From Spirochaeta thermophila DSM 6578 (GTDB taxonomy: Bacteria; Spirochaetota; Spirochaetia; Winmispirales; Winmispiraceae), in NCBI RefSeq assembly GCF_000184345.1, contig NC_017583.1, positions 806,001-870,000 of the forward strand: a stretch of 64,000 nt of DNA, given 5' to 3'. How positions within the stretch are numbered: position 1 is the first letter of the stretch; every line of letters starts with the position of its first letter. The notes beneath the pieces are model-generated. The model saw nothing but the letters and a program-made list of their open reading frames with translations, was not told the DNA's origin and searched no databases. Made by a program: the position numbers and the translations under genes. Shown in pieces: positions 32,509 to 40,457 of the stretch.

Positions 32509-32557
32509 TCTCGAAATTTTCGAGAAATTTGACACCAATTATTGCATGATGTATACT
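32509..32557 (+). promoter_or_regulatory. Palindromic operator and promoter of DUF302 gene
   Basis: TCTCGAAATTTTCGAGA (32509-32525) is an 8+1+8 perfect palindrome ending 3 bases before TTGACA (32529-32534). TATACT (32552-32557) follows after 17 bp. A repressor or activator site overlapping the -35 region is likely. Confidence 0.8.
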
Positions 32558-32563
32558 TGTTCC

Positions 32564-32956
32564 ATGGATACCTCCTATGCCATGAAGAAAAGGGTAGCGC
32601 GTGGGGTAAAGGAGACCTGCGAGATGGTGAAGGAGGCCCTCTCCCGCGAGGGGTTCGGCATCCTCTGTGAGATCGACGTGCAGGCCACCCTCAGGGCCAA
32701 GCTCGGAAAAGAGGTGGAGCCCTACGTGATTCTTGGGGCGTGCAACCCGCCTCTCGCCCACCAGGCCCTCTCGCTGGAAGAGGACATCGGCCTCATGCTC
32801 CCCTGCAATGTGGTGGTGTATCGAAAGGAAGGTCACACCGTGGTGGCGGCCATACGGCCCACTAAGGCCATGGAGGTAGTGGGGAACCCACGCCTCCTCG
32901 AGGTGGCATCCCAGGTGGAGGAGAAGCTCGCGCGGGTGATCGACCATGTCGGATAG
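32564..32956 (+). CDS. DUF302 family protein, apparently leaderless
   Basis: A 130-residue soluble protein of the DUF302 family: KETCEMVKEALSREGFGIL, then the family core EPYVILGACNPPLAHQAL and LMLPCNVVVYRKEG. The conserved Cys pair (GACNPP, LPCNV) is present; function is unknown, though it is often next to copper or sulfur genes. ATG 32564 falls exactly where transcription should begin (7 bases after the -10 box) and lacks a Shine-Dalgarno, implying a leaderless mRNA; ATG 32582 is an alternative. The 3' end overlaps the following methyltransferase by 11 bases. Confidence 0.85.
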   Translation: MDTSYAMKKRVARGVKETCEMVKEALSREGFGILCEIDVQATLRAKLGKEVEPYVILGACNPPLAHQALSLEEDIGLMLPCNVVVYRKEGHTVVAAIRPTKAMEVVGNPRLLEVASQVEEKLARVIDHVG

Positions 32957-33569
32957 GGCTACCGAGCGTACGCGGCGCAGGTACGACAGGTTCGCCCGGT
33001 TCTACGACAGGGTGGAGGCGTGGGTGGAGGAACGGCTCTTCGCCCCCTGGCGGCGCGAGACCCTCTCACAGGTCTCGGGAAAGGTGCTGGAGATAGGGGT
33101 GGGTACGGGAAAGAACCTCCCCTACTATCCCGAGGGGGTGGAGCTCGTGGGGATCGATCTCAGCCCGAAGATGCTCGAACGCGCAAAGGCCCGGGCCGAA
33201 CGACTGGGTCTGAAGGTGACCCTGCTCGAGATGGACGCACAGGAGCTCTTCTTCCCTCCTGCCACCTTCGATTTCGTGGTGGGGACCTTCGTCCTCTGTT
33301 CCATCCCGGATCCGGTGAGGGCCCTGAGAGAGGCCGGCCGGGTGCTCAAGCCAGGGGGGAGACTCATCTTCCTCGAGCATGTGCTCAGCAGACACCCCCT
33401 CATCGCCCTCTGGGAGCACCTCCACAATCCTCTCACGAGGAGCCTCTTTGGATTCAACGTGAACAGGGACACCAGGGGTAATCTCCTGAAGGCAGGACTC
33501 GTGCTCGAGAGGGACGAGATCCTCGGCCTTGTGGATGTCTTCAGACGCTTTGTGTGCAGGGTCCCCTGA
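32946..33569 (+). CDS. Class I SAM methyltransferase (UbiE/Coq5-like)
   Basis: A 207-residue cytoplasmic methyltransferase. The SAM motifs are standard: VLEIGVGTGKNLPYYP (motif I), GIDLSPKMLERA (acidic loop), LEMDAQELFFPPATFDFV (motif II), and RVLKPGGRLIFLEHVLS (motif IV region). The methyl acceptor is not evident; similar short proteins are annotated from phosphatidylethanolamine to metalloid methyltransferases. It overlaps DUF302 by 11 bases and is followed by a metal-binding protein and a CopB gene on the same strand, suggesting a metal-response operon. Confidence 0.88.
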   Translation: MSDRATERTRRRYDRFARFYDRVEAWVEERLFAPWRRETLSQVSGKVLEIGVGTGKNLPYYPEGVELVGIDLSPKMLERAKARAERLGLKVTLLEMDAQELFFPPATFDFVVGTFVLCSIPDPVRALREAGRVLKPGGRLIFLEHVLSRHPLIALWEHLHNPLTRSLFGFNVNRDTRGNLLKAGLVLERDEILGLVDVFRRFVCRVP

Positions 33570-33597
33570 GCAAGACCTATCATGAAGGGAGGACCGT

Positions 33598-33927
33598 ATG
33601 ACCCGCTATCGCTGTCCTACCTGTGGTATGACCTTCGAGCAGGAGGGGGTGTGTCCTATGGACGGGACACCCCTCGTACCGGCATCCGAGGGGACTCCCC
33701 GTTCGAGGGGCGGAATGGGCTCCCTTCACGAGGATGCTCCCGCGTCCCATCGGCACGATCACGGATCGTCCCCGATGCACTCTTCCCATGGCGATCACCC
33801 TGTCCACCATGAGGGACACGAGGGCCATGAGCACCACGGGGGGCCCACCGGAGAGGCCGGGCACGCGCACCATGGGGGACATGAGCACCAGGGGGGCACG
33901 ATCATGCGGAACATCACAAGGCCATGA
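33598..33927 (+). CDS. Zinc-ribbon, histidine-rich metal-binding protein
   Basis: A 109-residue protein whose N-terminus (YRCPTCGMTFEQEGVCPMDG) resembles the heavy-metal-binding domain found at the start of CopB/SilP ATPases. The rest is a long His/Gly-rich stretch (HHEGHEGHEHHGGPTGEAGH and more). ATG 33598 follows AGGGAGG. The stop overlaps the start of the CopB frame (ATGA). It may be a detached N-terminal metal domain of the ATPase, delivering copper or silver to it. Confidence 0.78.
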   Translation: MTRYRCPTCGMTFEQEGVCPMDGTPLVPASEGTPRSRGGMGSLHEDAPASHRHDHGSSPMHSSHGDHPVHHEGHEGHEHHGGPTGEAGHAHHGGHEHQGGTIMRNITRP

Positions 33928-35842
33928 TCCGCGACTTCAGGAGGAGGTTCTTCGTCTCCCTTTTCCTCACCCTTCCCATACTGGCCCTCTCGCCCCTCAT
34001 TCAGGAGGTCTTCGGCTTCTCTTTCGACCTTCCCGCTCAGGAGTACCTCCTGTGGGCCCTCTCGAGCCTTGTCTTCTTCTACGGCGGATGGCCCTTCCTC
34101 GTAGGCGGACGAGACGAGATTCGGCGCAGACAACCCGGGATGATGACCCTCATCGGCCTCGCCATCTCGGTGGCCTACGTGTACAGCACCGCGGTGGTTT
34201 TTGGGCTTTCCGGAAAGTTCTTCTTCTGGGAGCTCGCCACCCTCATCGATGTGATGCTCCTGGGGCATTGGATCGAGATGGCCTCCGTACTCGGGGCCTC
34301 ACGTGCGCTGGAGAAGCTCGCCCAACTCCTGCCTGACACCGCCCACAAGGTGGAGGGGGAGGAGGTGGTGGACGTCCGTACCTCCGAGCTTGCCACTGGT
34401 GATCTGGTGCTCGTGAAGGCGGGGGAGAAGATCCCTGCGGATGGTGAAGTGGTGAAGGGGACCAGCTATGTGAACGAGTCCATGCTCACAGGGGAGTCCG
34501 TGCCGGTGAAGAAGGGAGCCGGGGATGGGGTGATAGGTGGTTCGGTGAAGGAGATGGCGTGCTCACGGTGCGCATCACCGGTACGGGTGAAGACTCCTAT
34601 CTCCAAAAGGTGATCCACCTCGTCGAAGAAGCGCAGCGGACCAAGTCGAAGACCCAGCGGCTCGCCGATAGGGCGGCGCAGTGGCTCACCTTCATCGCCA
34701 TAGGGGCGGGATCCCTCACTTTCGTGCTCTGGATGGTCTTCACAGGGGATCTCGCTGCTGCCATCGAGCGGATGGTCACGGTGATGGTCATCACCTGCCC
34801 CCACGCCCTGGGGCTCGCCGTACCCCTGGTGGTGGCGGTCTCTACCTCGCTTTCGGCCCGCAACGGGCTTCTCATACGGAACCGCACGGCATTTGAGAAC
34901 GCGAGGAAGATCTCCACCGTGGTCTTCGACAAGACCGGCACCCTCACCGAGGGGAGGTTCGGTGTGGCAGGGGTGGCGGCCTTTGTGGGATCCGAAGAGG
35001 AGCTGCTCACCCTGGCAGCCTCGCTCGAGCGCAATTCCGAGCATCCGGTGGCGCGGGGGATAGTGGAGGAGGCCGAGAAGAGGGGCCTTGCGCCTCTCCC
35101 TGTGGAGGACTTCTACGTGAGGAAGGGCGAGGGGGTTGAGGGCGTGGTGAACGGGAGGAGGATCGCCCTCCTCAGCCGTCGCGCCCTCGAGGAGGGGGGG
35201 TACACGGTTCCCGAGACTGAGGGTTCCCACATAGGCACGCTGGTCTACGTGGTGGAGGAGGGGAAGGTGCGAGGGGCCATTGTGCTCGCCGACAGGATAC
35301 GGTCGGAGTCGCGTGAGGCGGTACGCACACTCCAGAAGAAGGGGATACGCTGCTGGATGCTCACCGGCGACAACAGAAAGGTGGCGGAGGCGGTGGCGAA
35401 GGAACTGGGGCTCGATGGGGTGTTCGCCGAGGTCCTTCCCCATGAGAAGCAGGAGAAGGTGAAGGAACTCCAGGCCAAGGGCGAGTTCGTGGCCATGACC
35501 GGAGACGGGATCAATGATGCCCCGGCGCTGGCCCAGGCGGATGTGGGGATCGCGATCGGTTCCGGCACGGACATAGCTGCAGAGACCGCCGATATCATCC
35601 TGGTACACGACAGCCCGGCGGACGTGGCGGCCTTGATAGACTTTGGACGGGCCACCTATCGGAAGATGGTGCAGAACCTCCTCTGGGCAACGGGCTACAA
35701 CGTGGTGGCGATTCCCCTCGCTGCAGGGGTCCTGTATCCCCTCACCGGTCTCCTCCTCTCGCCTGCCGTCGGGGCGGCCCTCATGTCGCTGAGTACGGTG
35801 ATCGTGGCCGTCAATGCGAGCTTCCTCAGGGTGAGGCGTTGA
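33924..35842 (+). pseudogene. copB: CopB-type P1B-3 ATPase, single-base frameshift
   Basis: The two frames together give about 635 residues of a CopB-like copper/silver ATPase. The first (33924 to about 34550) has four membrane segments and the actuator TGES loop (ESMLTGESVPVKKG). The second has the metal path CPHALG (Cys-Pro-His, the P1B-3 mark), DKTGTLTEG, HP locus SEHPVARG and MTGDGINDAPAL. At 34541-34556 the expected GGSVNGDGVLTV reads GGSVKEMAC; adding one base after GTGAA restores it. So one base is missing, by real mutation or assembly error. It is coupled to the His-rich protein by an ATGA overlap. Confidence 0.88.
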
Positions 35843-35944
35843 TCGGGGGGGAGTGGCTTGTGGGTAGACGGGGGTCCCCCACAGGTGTGCTCCCCCCATC
35901 CCCCGTTGAGAGGGGGAAGAGCGGTACGGGGAACACCGGAGGCC

Positions 35945-36566
35945 TCACTTCTCCCCGTAGGCCGCGAAGATGCTCACCGAGGCGCTCGAACACCCACATG
36001 TAGAGCTGGCACAGCAGGTCTCGTCGATGCACTCCACCCTCACGTTGCGAAGCCCCGCAGCTCTGAGCCACCGCTCCACCTCGGCCCGCTCGAACCCCAT
36101 CCAGCGGTCGTGCTGTTCGGTCCGGAGGAACTCGAACTCGTGGCTGTCGAGGTCGGTGATCACCAGCCTTCCGCCCGGCTTGAGGATGCGTGCCATCTCC
36201 TGGATGGCCCGGGGAGGGTCTTCCACGTGATACAGGTACATGTTGGCAAAGACGTAGTCCACCGACTCGTCATCGATGGGAAGGTGTGCGGCCTCACCCT
36301 GTCGGCACTCGATGAGGGCATCGGGAAACGTGCGCGCGAGCTCCTCGAGCATGGCCCTTGATTGATCCACCGCACTCACCTCCACCCCCCCTTGAAAGGA
36401 GTCCTTCGGTGATGAACCCTGTGCCGCATCCCACGTCTGCCGCCACGGTTCCTCTTGCTACTCCTGCAAGGTTGTAGGCCTTCTCCCTCACGGCCTCGGA
36501 GAAGAACTCCTTTCACATGGCATCCCACTGCGAAGCCACCTCGTCGAAATAGGCGTTACTGGACAT
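35945..36566 (-). pseudogene. SAM methyltransferase broken by stop and frameshift
   Basis: ATG 36566 has a good ribosome site (CAGGAGG), and the frame reads MSSNAYFDEVASQWDAM, then TGA (36515-36513), then KEFFSEAVREKAYNLAG and motif I VAADVGCGTGFITEGLL. A run of seven G (on -, near 36390) then shifts the frame; with six G the text continues VSAVDQSRAMLEELARTF. The rest is intact to RILKPGGRLVITDLDS and a Cys-rich end (ETCCASSTCGCSSASVS) that recalls metalloid methyltransferases. Intact relatives usually have Arg or Lys where the TGA is. Two lesions make this a pseudogene, not just a sequencing error. Confidence 0.82.
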
Positions 36567-36749
36567 GGGCTTCCTCCTGGTGTTGCTCACAGTCCCACTA
36601 TAAAGACATTCGCCTGGAGTGTATATCACCACGCAGGGGCATCGATCTCTCGCATCGTGATGTTTGTAGTCCTTATATCTTACTAAAATGCTGGATATTT
36701 TTTGCAGAAAGGATATATTTTAAGTGAATCCTCGTATGAAGGAGCGTTC

Positions 36750-37151
36750 ATGAGACGGATACCGATACTGCTCATCCTCTTCGGACTGATCGTCCTCTCC
36801 GGAGGAGCCTTGCTCACAGCCCTCGGCGCAGGAGAGGCCGCGGAGCCCGCCCCCCAGGCGGAGGAGGCCTCCCCCTCGCCTCCGGACCTTCCCTTCTACA
36901 CCATGGAGGAGGTGGCCCGCCGCGCCGAGGCCGGTGAGTGCTGGATGGTGATCCACGACAAGGTCTACGACCTCACCGAGTTCGTGGCCCGGCATCCGGG
37001 TGGCAAGGCCATACTCGAAGGCTGCGGCAAGGATGCCACCGAGCTCTTCGAGACGAGGCCCATGGGCTCGGGCACGCCCCACTCCGAGAGGGCACGGGCT
37101 CTGCTCGACCGCTATCTCATCGGTTACCTCGAGGAAGAGGAGACGCGCTGA
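36750..37151 (+). CDS. Exported cytochrome b5-like heme protein
   Basis: A 133-residue protein from ATG 36750 (GAAGGAG). It has an N-terminal signal/anchor (PILLILFGLIVLSGGALLTA), a Pro/Ala/Glu linker, and a cytochrome b5 domain (about 52-130) with FYTMEEVARRAEAGECWMVI, the heme-ligand FVARHPGGKAIL and a second His probably in GTPHSERAR. This is a bacterial b5 of the periplasmic type. The next gene overlaps by one base and encodes a two-helix membrane protein, likely a partner in electron transfer. Confidence 0.88.
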   Translation: MRRIPILLILFGLIVLSGGALLTALGAGEAAEPAPQAEEASPSPPDLPFYTMEEVARRAEAGECWMVIHDKVYDLTEFVARHPGGKAILEGCGKDATELFETRPMGSGTPHSERARALLDRYLIGYLEEEETR

Positions 37152-37363
37152 TGTTTCTCTCGATCGCCTACTACCCCATCCTTGGAAAGCCTCTCATCTT
37201 CTGGCTTGGGCTCCTGAGCATCCTCTCCCTCATCCTCACCGTGGGATTCGCCTATGCGGCGCGAAGGAGGAAGCTTCCCCTCAGATGGCACATGCGAATG
37301 GGAAAGCTCACCCTTCTGCTCGCCCTCCTCCACGGCCTCCTCGCCCTGGGAGCGTACGTGTAG
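37151..37363 (+). CDS. Small two-helix membrane protein beside cytochrome b5
   Basis: A 70-residue protein whose ATG overlaps the preceding stop (TGATG). Two hydrophobic stretches (KPLIFWLGLLSILSLILTVG and KLTLLLALLHGLLALGAYV) frame a basic loop with RRRKLPLRWHMRMG. His in the loop and second helix (HMRMG, LLHGL) could ligate heme, as in small membrane cytochrome b parts. No family recognised; coupling suggests action with the b5 protein. Confidence 0.7.
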   Translation: MFLSIAYYPILGKPLIFWLGLLSILSLILTVGFAYAARRRKLPLRWHMRMGKLTLLLALLHGLLALGAYV

Positions 37364-37641
37364 GGAGCAGGATTGTATTTTGGTTTACGAACATCTGGAA
37401 TGGTTCTTCCGAGAGAGTAGTGTGAGTCTTTCTCCAGAGTTACATCGAAGTCACTGAAGCCAGGTGAAAGAGAGCGAGGAGAATATCCTTCACAGGTTTA
37501 GGTCGGAACAGTGATCTGATAGATCGAGTCATATCATCTGAAAATCTCGTTACTCTGTACGGTCCCTTCAGATGTACTGGAAAGAAAGAGGGGCGGCCGT
37601 CCGGCCGCCCTGAATCGTCCTCTGGGCCCCGCAGAGAGGAA
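37364..37641. other. 278-base gap with a - strand terminator
   Basis: No gene is seen. GGGCGGCCG and CGGCCGCCC at 37591-37610 form a strong stem; on - it is followed by CTCTTTCTTTCC and ends the sulfur-relay operon 30 bases after the gcvH-like stop. Confidence 0.75.
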
Positions 37642-37995
37642 TCAGACGGGAGGATCCTCGTCGAGAAGATCGTCCAGTTCCTTGGGGTCTTCGATTTCGA
37701 GTACCGCGATCCACCCCTCGCCCTCAGGGTCGCTGCTGAGGAGTTCGAGGTTCTCCCGAAGTGCTCCGTTGATCTCCACGATGGTGCCGCTTACGGGGGC
37801 CTTCACCTCCTGGGTCGCCTTCACCGATTCCACGGTGGCGATGATCTCGCCTTTTTTCAATGTGCGTCCCGCTTCGGGAAGCTCGATGGCCACCAGGTCT
37901 CCCAGTTCTTCGGCCCCTGCGGAGGTGATACCCACCTTCCCTTTAGGTCCTTCCACTACGATGTACTCGTGATCGTTCGTGTATTTCTTTATCAC
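37642..37995 (-). CDS. GcvH-like lipoyl carrier protein in sulfur operon
   Basis: A 117-residue protein of the glycine cleavage H family. The lipoyl-Lys site is ATVESVKATQEVKAPVSG (Lys near 59). HEYIVVEG replaces the usual HEW start, and DPEGEGWI matches the end pattern. No gcvT or gcvP is next to it; instead it is last of six genes encoding thiosulfate uptake and DsrE/F/H-type sulfur carriers. The divergent gene encodes a dihydrolipoyl dehydrogenase. Established parallel: LbpA lipoyl proteins of sHdr sulfur oxidisers. A role as dithiol sulfur carrier or reductant is inference; ordinary GcvH is the alternative. Confidence 0.88.
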   Translation of the reverse strand: MIKKYTNDHEYIVVEGPKGKVGITSAGAEELGDLVAIELPEAGRTLKKGEIIATVESVKATQEVKAPVSGTIVEINGALRENLELLSSDPEGEGWIAVLEIEDPKELDDLLDEDPPV

Positions 37996-38005
37996 TTCGT
38001 TTCTC

Positions 38006-38272
38006 CTAGCTTATGATGTTTCCCTGCTGGAAGATGAGGTCGACCAGTCCGCCGTAGTCCACACACCGGGGAGCAATGTGTTCTCCATAGCCTCTGGCTA
38101 CGAGATCCTCTTTCAATACATAGACAGAGCCTTTCGTAGGGACGGGCTCGCCCTGCACCACCCAGTAGATCCCGTCCTGGATGAGCACCACCACGTCTTC
38201 TTCAGTGGCGCACTCCAGTTTGACCTGATCTTCTTTGTGTTCCGGTCCGTGTTTCACCAGAATGAGTGCCAT
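38006..38272 (-). CDS. DsrH/TusB-like sulfur-relay protein
   Basis: An 88-residue protein resembling the smallest subunit of the DsrEFH/TusBCD hexamer. The start MALILVKHGPEHKEDQVKLE and the strand DVVVLIQDGIYWVVQG fit DsrH. Its one Cys (IAPRCVDYGGLVDLI, about residue 69) may be the active one. It lies 16 bases after the DsrF-like gene and 10 before the gcvH-like gene. Confidence 0.78.
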   Translation of the reverse strand: MALILVKHGPEHKEDQVKLECATEEDVVVLIQDGIYWVVQGEPVPTKGSVYVLKEDLVARGYGEHIAPRCVDYGGLVDLIFQQGNIIS

Positions 38273-38287
38273 GTGTTCCCCCTTTCC

Positions 38288-38644
38288 TCACATCCAGATC
38301 ACGAAGTTGTGTTCGTGAAAGAGCTTTGAGAGATGCTCTTTGCTCACCAACGTGACGGGATACCCCTCATCCAGATTCTCCACTCGGTATGCCGAGAGAT
38401 CCTCTTTTACTGCGTAGAGCTGAGTCCCGAACCGGTTGAGCTGCTTCTGTGCGAGGGAGCAGGGGAGGAGTCCCACCTTGTCCGGCGCAAGGGCTGCATT
38501 GAGCGCCGCCACCGCCCTGTCCAGGAGAAGCACGGAGGGTTCTAAGTCGTCACCGGCGTACATGCCGAGGGCGGTGCGGAACGCCTCGTTCACCCATATG
38601 GTTCCTACCGGCGCATGATGCACCACGAACAGTATCTTCTTCAT
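38288..38644 (-). CDS. DsrF/TusC-like sulfur-relay protein
   Basis: A 118-residue DsrE-superfamily protein. MKKILFVVHHAPVGTIWVNE and ALGMYAGDDLEPSVLLLDRA are the strand-helix units of the fold; the C-terminus LSKLFHEHNFVIWM is typical of DsrF-like members. DsrF subunits are structural and lack the main sulfur-binding Cys; here the single Cys is in LLPCSLAQKQ. It is 12 bases after the dsrE-like gene. Confidence 0.8.
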   Translation of the reverse strand: MKKILFVVHHAPVGTIWVNEAFRTALGMYAGDDLEPSVLLLDRAVAALNAALAPDKVGLLPCSLAQKQLNRFGTQLYAVKEDLSAYRVENLDEGYPVTLVSKEHLSKLFHEHNFVIWM

Positions 38645-38656
38645 CGCTTTCCTCCC

Positions 38657-39013
38657 CTATGGACTGAGACTGATGAAACGATCAGACGTGGTGATGAGCT
38701 CTGCAAGACCCGGAAGCCCCGACGGAGACGAGCCCTCTATGATATCCTCCACCCTGAGCCCTCGATACTCCATACAGAGCGAGCAGATCTGCACATCGAG
38801 TCCCTTCTCCTGGATGAGATTCTGAAGCTTCATCGGAATGTTCCTGTCGATCTTCATGGGCTTCACGTGCTTCGAGGTGGCGAGGACGGCATCGGCGAAG
38901 AGGAAGATGGTCACCTCGTGGCCTTTCTCCAGGGCAGCCTCGGCGATATGGATCGCTGTGTCCATGTCCTCGTAGCTGTACGGCGGAGCGATGACCTGAA
39001 TGGTGAGTTTCAT
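38657..39013 (-). CDS. DsrE/TusD-like sulfur-transfer protein
   Basis: A 118-residue protein from ATG 39013 after AGGAGGTAGG. KLTIQVIAPPYSYEDMDTAI, then EAALEKGHEVTIFLFADAV is the DsrE fold. The active Cys is likely in VQICSLCMEYRGL, at the place of the DsrE/TusD persulfide Cys. It should accept sulfur from the TusA-like TsuB and pass it on. It begins 5 bases after the tsuA stop. Confidence 0.85.
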   Translation of the reverse strand: MKLTIQVIAPPYSYEDMDTAIHIAEAALEKGHEVTIFLFADAVLATSKHVKPMKIDRNIPMKLQNLIQEKGLDVQICSLCMEYRGLRVEDIIEGSSPSGLPGLAELITTSDRFISLSP

Positions 39014-39018
39014 CCCGC

Positions 39019-40011
39019 CTACCTCCTGAAGAGGATCCATGCCATGGTCCAGTTGCCGAGGATGAAGAAGATGGAAGCGAGCCAGGAGGAGAGTGCGAGC
39101 TGCGGTACACCGGTGAGGAAGTGACCGATGTTACACCCTCCGGCGGTGACCGCCCCTATGCCCATGAGGAGTCCGCCGATACCCACCTGGAGGTAGGTCA
39201 CAGGGTTCTTCGGCATGCGCAGCTTGAACTCGCCGGCCACTGCGGCGGCCACTCCTGCACCCAGAATGATTCCCACGATCTCGAGTCCCTCCCAGTTGAG
39301 GGGGCTGTTGGTGAGGAAACCCTGGAAGAGGTTGATCCATCCGCCGGTGATCCCGAGTCCGTACTTCCGTCCGGAGAGGGTGCTGGTGATGAACCCGAGG
39401 CCTGCGACGAGGGCGAGACAGACGCTTGCGATCTTCCAGTTGAACTTCGTCTCTCGGGAGGTGGTCTTCGTGCCGAACGCCCACAAGATGAAGAGGGCTG
39501 CGATCACCAAAGCGGGGATCCATGGGTTCAGGCCGAGGACGCTCGAGATGGTGGGACCTGCGCCTTTCACATAGTAGGCCGATTCTTCCACGGAGAGTGG
39601 TGACTTGAACTGCCCCACCCAGGAGAGCCACCATGAGAATGCGCCGCTCTTGGTGGCATAGGCGCCGAGGCCGTAGAAGAGGGCGGCGAACCAGGCGGTG
39701 GTGAGTCCTTCACCCACGCGGTAGGTCACGCCCGAGGCGCACCCGCCTGCGAGTACCATGCCGAGGCCGAAGACGAATCCTCCTATGATGTTCCCCACCA
39801 GGTTGAGAGGCTTGGGGTTCATCTGCATGAGTCCCACCTGTGAAAGGAGGACGAAGAGTATCATTTCAAGGGCGAGAGTGAATACCGCGAGCTTGAAGAG
39901 ATAGTTGTCCTTGAAGAGGAGCACGTCCCTGAAGGCGGAATTGAAGCAGATACGCCCTCGTTGGAGAACTATCCCGAAGAGGAATCCGACCAGAAGTCCT
40001 GTCCAGATCAT
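39019..40011 (-). CDS. tsuA: Thiosulfate transporter TsuA (YeeE/YedE family)
   Basis: A 330-residue inner-membrane protein that brings thiosulfate into the cell. The three cysteines needed for relay of the substrate are at positions 22 (QRGRICFNSAF), 91 (LAGGCASG) and 293 (TAGGCNIGHF), the same numbers I recall for the crystallised S. thermophila YeeE. About nine membrane helices and the pseudo-twofold GGC-containing loops are evident. It follows tsuB by 14 bases; TsuB is its cytosolic partner. ATG 40011 is preceded by AGGAG. Confidence 0.96.
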   Translation of the reverse strand: MIWTGLLVGFLFGIVLQRGRICFNSAFRDVLLFKDNYLFKLAVFTLALEMILFVLLSQVGLMQMNPKPLNLVGNIIGGFVFGLGMVLAGGCASGVTYRVGEGLTTAWFAALFYGLGAYATKSGAFSWWLSWVGQFKSPLSVEESAYYVKGAGPTISSVLGLNPWIPALVIAALFILWAFGTKTTSRETKFNWKIASVCLALVAGLGFITSTLSGRKYGLGITGGWINLFQGFLTNSPLNWEGLEIVGIILGAGVAAAVAGEFKLRMPKNPVTYLQVGIGGLLMGIGAVTAGGCNIGHFLTGVPQLALSSWLASIFFILGNWTMAWILFRR

Positions 40012-40025
40012 ACGTATCTCCTAGG

Positions 40026-40268
40026 TTATTTCTTCACTTTGATGTAGATGTTCCATTCACCGGGGGCGGCTTCCTCGATTTCCAGCACCTCGCTCCCCAG
40101 CTTCTTCACTGTTTCCGGGATCCTTTCTTTCGAGAGAGGATAGTCGATGCGGACGAGGATGATCTCCCCGTCGTTTGCTGACTGCACGGCCCGCTTCGCC
40201 TCCACGTCGGGGATGGGGCACACTTCACCTCTCACGTCGATTTCCTTGCTGACCTGGTAGTTCGCCAT
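40026..40268 (-). CDS. tsuB: TsuB, TusA-like sulfur carrier for thiosulfate uptake
   Basis: An 80-residue protein of the TusA fold. The start VSKEIDVRGEVCPIPDVEAK holds the CPxP motif with Cys17, which forms the persulfide or thiosulfonate. It is the first gene of the operon, 14 bases before tsuA. TsuB-type proteins receive the sulfur of thiosulfate at the cytosolic face of TsuA. ATG 40268 follows TAGGAGG, and the promoter at 40301-40328 lies just upstream. Confidence 0.94.
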   Translation of the reverse strand: MANYQVSKEIDVRGEVCPIPDVEAKRAVQSANDGEIILVRIDYPLSKERIPETVKKLGSEVLEIEEAAPGEWNIYIKVKK

Positions 40269-40300
40269 AGATCCTCCTATAGGATTGATGGTATACGATG

Positions 40301-40328
40301 ATTATACCTCATCTATGATATCAGTCAA
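40301..40328 (-). promoter_or_regulatory. Promoter of tsuB-tsuA-dsr-gcvH operon
   Basis: On - TTGACT (40328-40323) and TATAAT (40306-40301) are 16 bp apart, 33 bases before the tsuB ATG. Confidence 0.8.
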
Positions 40329-40397
40329 GAAATATTTATAATTTGGTGATGTATATGAAAATATGTATATATTCTGTATAAATCGGCTCTTTCGTGC

Positions 40398-40426
40398 TTG
40401 TTATTCCCGGATTCACGTAGTATCTT
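40398..40426 (+). promoter_or_regulatory. Promoter of dihydrolipoyl dehydrogenase gene
   Basis: TTGTTA (40398-40403) and TATCTT (40421-40426), 17 bp apart, lie 32 bases before ATG 40458 and are divergent from the tsuB promoter. Confidence 0.6.
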
Positions 40427-40457
40427 GAACACACAATACTCATGCACGGGAGGTTCC

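Noticed and set aside
36513-36515. Selenocysteine at the methyltransferase TGA
   Set aside because: Expected residue is basic, and an independent frameshift downstream already breaks the gene.
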